Position numbers and translations under genes: made by a program. A stretch of 64,000 nt of DNA from Acidiferrobacteraceae bacterium (GTDB lineage: Bacteria; Pseudomonadota; Gammaproteobacteria; Arenicellales; UBA868): NCBI GenBank assembly GCA_002721105.1, contig PBJL01000008.1:1-64000 (forward strand), read 5' to 3'. Below are positions 63,204 to 64,000 of the stretch, one piece after another. Each line of letters begins with the position of its first letter. The first letter of the stretch is position 1. Under the pieces are notes generated by a model that saw only the letters and a program-made list of their open reading frames with translations, did not search any database and had not been told where the DNA came from.

Positions 63204-63230
63204 CAGTCTGTATCCAGTTAAACCACGTAA

Positions 63231-63407
63231 TTAATTTTGATCCAAATTGTTTCTGTCTTCCGAACTATCTTGTAATTTCTGTTTATCAGACCCGTTTTCA
63301 GGTCGGATAGGCTTTTCTTGGCGTGAAAGCCGCAAGAGAAATATGGATGCAAACATTACAATAAGTAGAGCCACACCTATTATTACGAATACAGCGATTA
63401 CAGACAT
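63231..63407 (-). CDS. Small single-span membrane protein (58 aa)
   Basis: A minus-strand ATG frame of 58 codons. One hydrophobic span (about residues 2-25, VIAVFVIIGVALLIVMFASI) is followed by an Arg/Lys-containing, then acidic polar tail ending in NNLDQN. GGAGGA lies nine bases before the ATG, a strong Shine-Dalgarno. It is too short for simple ORF calling. Function unknown; it converges with the DUF971 gene. Confidence 0.75.
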   Translation of the reverse strand: MSVIAVFVIIGVALLIVMFASIFLLRLSRQEKPIRPENGSDKQKLQDSSEDRNNLDQN

Positions 63408-63663
63408 TACGGTTTTCCTCCGATTAAAGGCTTAAATTGTTTTGATAGTTTTTGAAAACTTATTTGATTCATGTTTGTTATTTAAGACCAAAAGAATTGT
63501 TTTATTTTTCATCCATTATTAGACACTAGCTCTGATAGCGTTACCAGAGTCATTCTAGAATCTATATCAGCAGAAGCTTCCATGATTTATAGTATTGCAA
63601 ACCTCAAACAAAATCTTTTTCAATTTTTTTTCTAAAACGGCTCGATTTTTTATTTTTTTAATT

Positions 63664-64000
63664 ATGGCATTAAAAGTCGAATTAGTAACTCCGCATATTG
63701 GCGCTTCGGTAACTGGCGTTGATCTACACTCTGAGAATAGGGCAGAAATAATACAGAAAATAAGGAAAAATTTGGATCGTTATAAGGTTCTTATTTTTCA
63801 TAATCAACAATTGTCGCCGAAGTCTCTACGCCAATTTACTTCAAATTTTGGTCCCTTATTTTTTCATCATGTCGATGATGGGGTAGAGCATTCAGTAGAT
63901 GCTCCGGAGGTTTTGATTCTTAGAAAAGATCCAAATGGGAACACACTTTTTGGCGGTGCTTGCTGGCACTCTGATGTAACTTTTCAAAAGCCCGCTGGTT
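63664..64000 (+). CDS. TauD/TfdA-family Fe(II)/2-oxoglutarate dioxygenase (N-terminal part)
   Basis: The first 112 residues of a TauD-type dioxygenase; the gene continues beyond the window. The N-terminal VTPHIGASVTGVDL, then FHNQQLSPKSLRQFTSNFGPL, match the family start, and the iron-binding HxD appears as CWHSDVTF near residue 103. These enzymes hydroxylate taurine, sulfonates or other small molecules using O2 and 2-oxoglutarate. The ATG at 63664 follows a T-rich stretch with no clear Shine-Dalgarno. Confidence 0.88.
   Translation, partial: MALKVELVTPHIGASVTGVDLHSENRAEIIQKIRKNLDRYKVLIFHNQQLSPKSLRQFTSNFGPLFFHHVDDGVEHSVDAPEVLILRKDPNGNTLFGGACWHSDVTFQKPAG

Noticed and set aside
63247..63435. 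62-residue plus-strand frame
   Set aside because: The minus-strand 58-residue gene has the ribosome-binding site and membrane span; the plus frame is its shadow.

Overview
The window reads as the chromosome of a proteobacterium with an AT-leaning genome, most likely an uncultured gammaproteobacterial lineage. Pointers are a tRNA-Arg gene that encodes its own CCA end, a DsrC/TusE protein with a DsrE-like partner, a YajD-type HNH protein, DUF971, DUF6356, GcvA-type LysR and Lrp regulators, and a PotABCD-type transporter. The lineage is inferred from gene content only. Coding density is high, but at least three decayed genes (8.5-9.3, 10.7-11.4 and 0.75-0.9 kb) show ongoing gene loss. There is no rRNA, CRISPR array, transposase or integrase in the window.

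Layout. 0-6.4 kb: a 5.8-kb segment carrying an ATP-dependent hydantoinase/oxoprolinase pair (hyuA-hyuB) and a FAD amine oxidase. It is bounded on one side by an intact tRNA-Arg(UCG) and on the other by a 49-nt copy of that tRNA's 3' half, the arrangement left by site-specific integration. 6.5-15.3 kb: cysteine synthase, a crotonase, a wrecked steroid-5-alpha-reductase-like gene beside a secreted START-domain protein, a peroxiredoxin, a wrecked solute-binding protein gene, a DrrAB-like ABC exporter with an ABM-domain protein, a DMT exporter and two tiny membrane proteins. 15.6-19 kb: an XRE regulator, an alpha/beta hydrolase and a RidA / AtzG-like / amidase operon.

19.2-24.7 kb: a compact five-gene coenzyme F420 operon (npdG, cofE, cofD, cofC, fbiC), with every step from the deazaflavin radical-SAM synthase to the glutamyl ligase plus the F420:NADPH oxidoreductase. 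A split-barrel flavin/deazaflavin-type oxidoreductase at 33.5 kb is the best local candidate for an F420 user. 24.8-36.8 kb: an aminotransferase and a dispersed peptide/nickel-type ABC importer (two permeases and one ATPase at 26-29 kb, a second ATPase at 31 kb, a Tat-exported binding protein at 35 kb). These are mixed with an amidohydrolase, an Ntn-hydrolase, an SDR and an alpha/beta-fold protein lacking the usual Ser, and look like a catabolic locus for an imported amide-containing compound.

37-46 kb: a membrane-anchored tyrosine phosphatase, a zinc-free quinone reductase, a Nudix protein, a DapA-family aldolase, then a complete polyamine-type importer (potA, potD, terminator, potB, potC). 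The potB protein has a large extracytoplasmic insertion built from a duplicated module. 46-57 kb: a fold-type-II PLP enzyme, HAD phosphatase, LysR, M48-TerB fusion, cupin, cysE, Lrp, and sulfur-carrier proteins (DsrC with both redox cysteines, DsrE2-like). 57-64 kb: propionyl-CoA synthetase divergent from a crotonyl-CoA-carboxylase/reductase homologue whose CO2-site residues appear changed, a Nudix protein, nicotinate phosphoribosyltransferase, DUF971, a tiny membrane protein and the start of a TauD-family dioxygenase.

Starts were chosen by Shine-Dalgarno spacing and family alignment from memory. No database search was possible.
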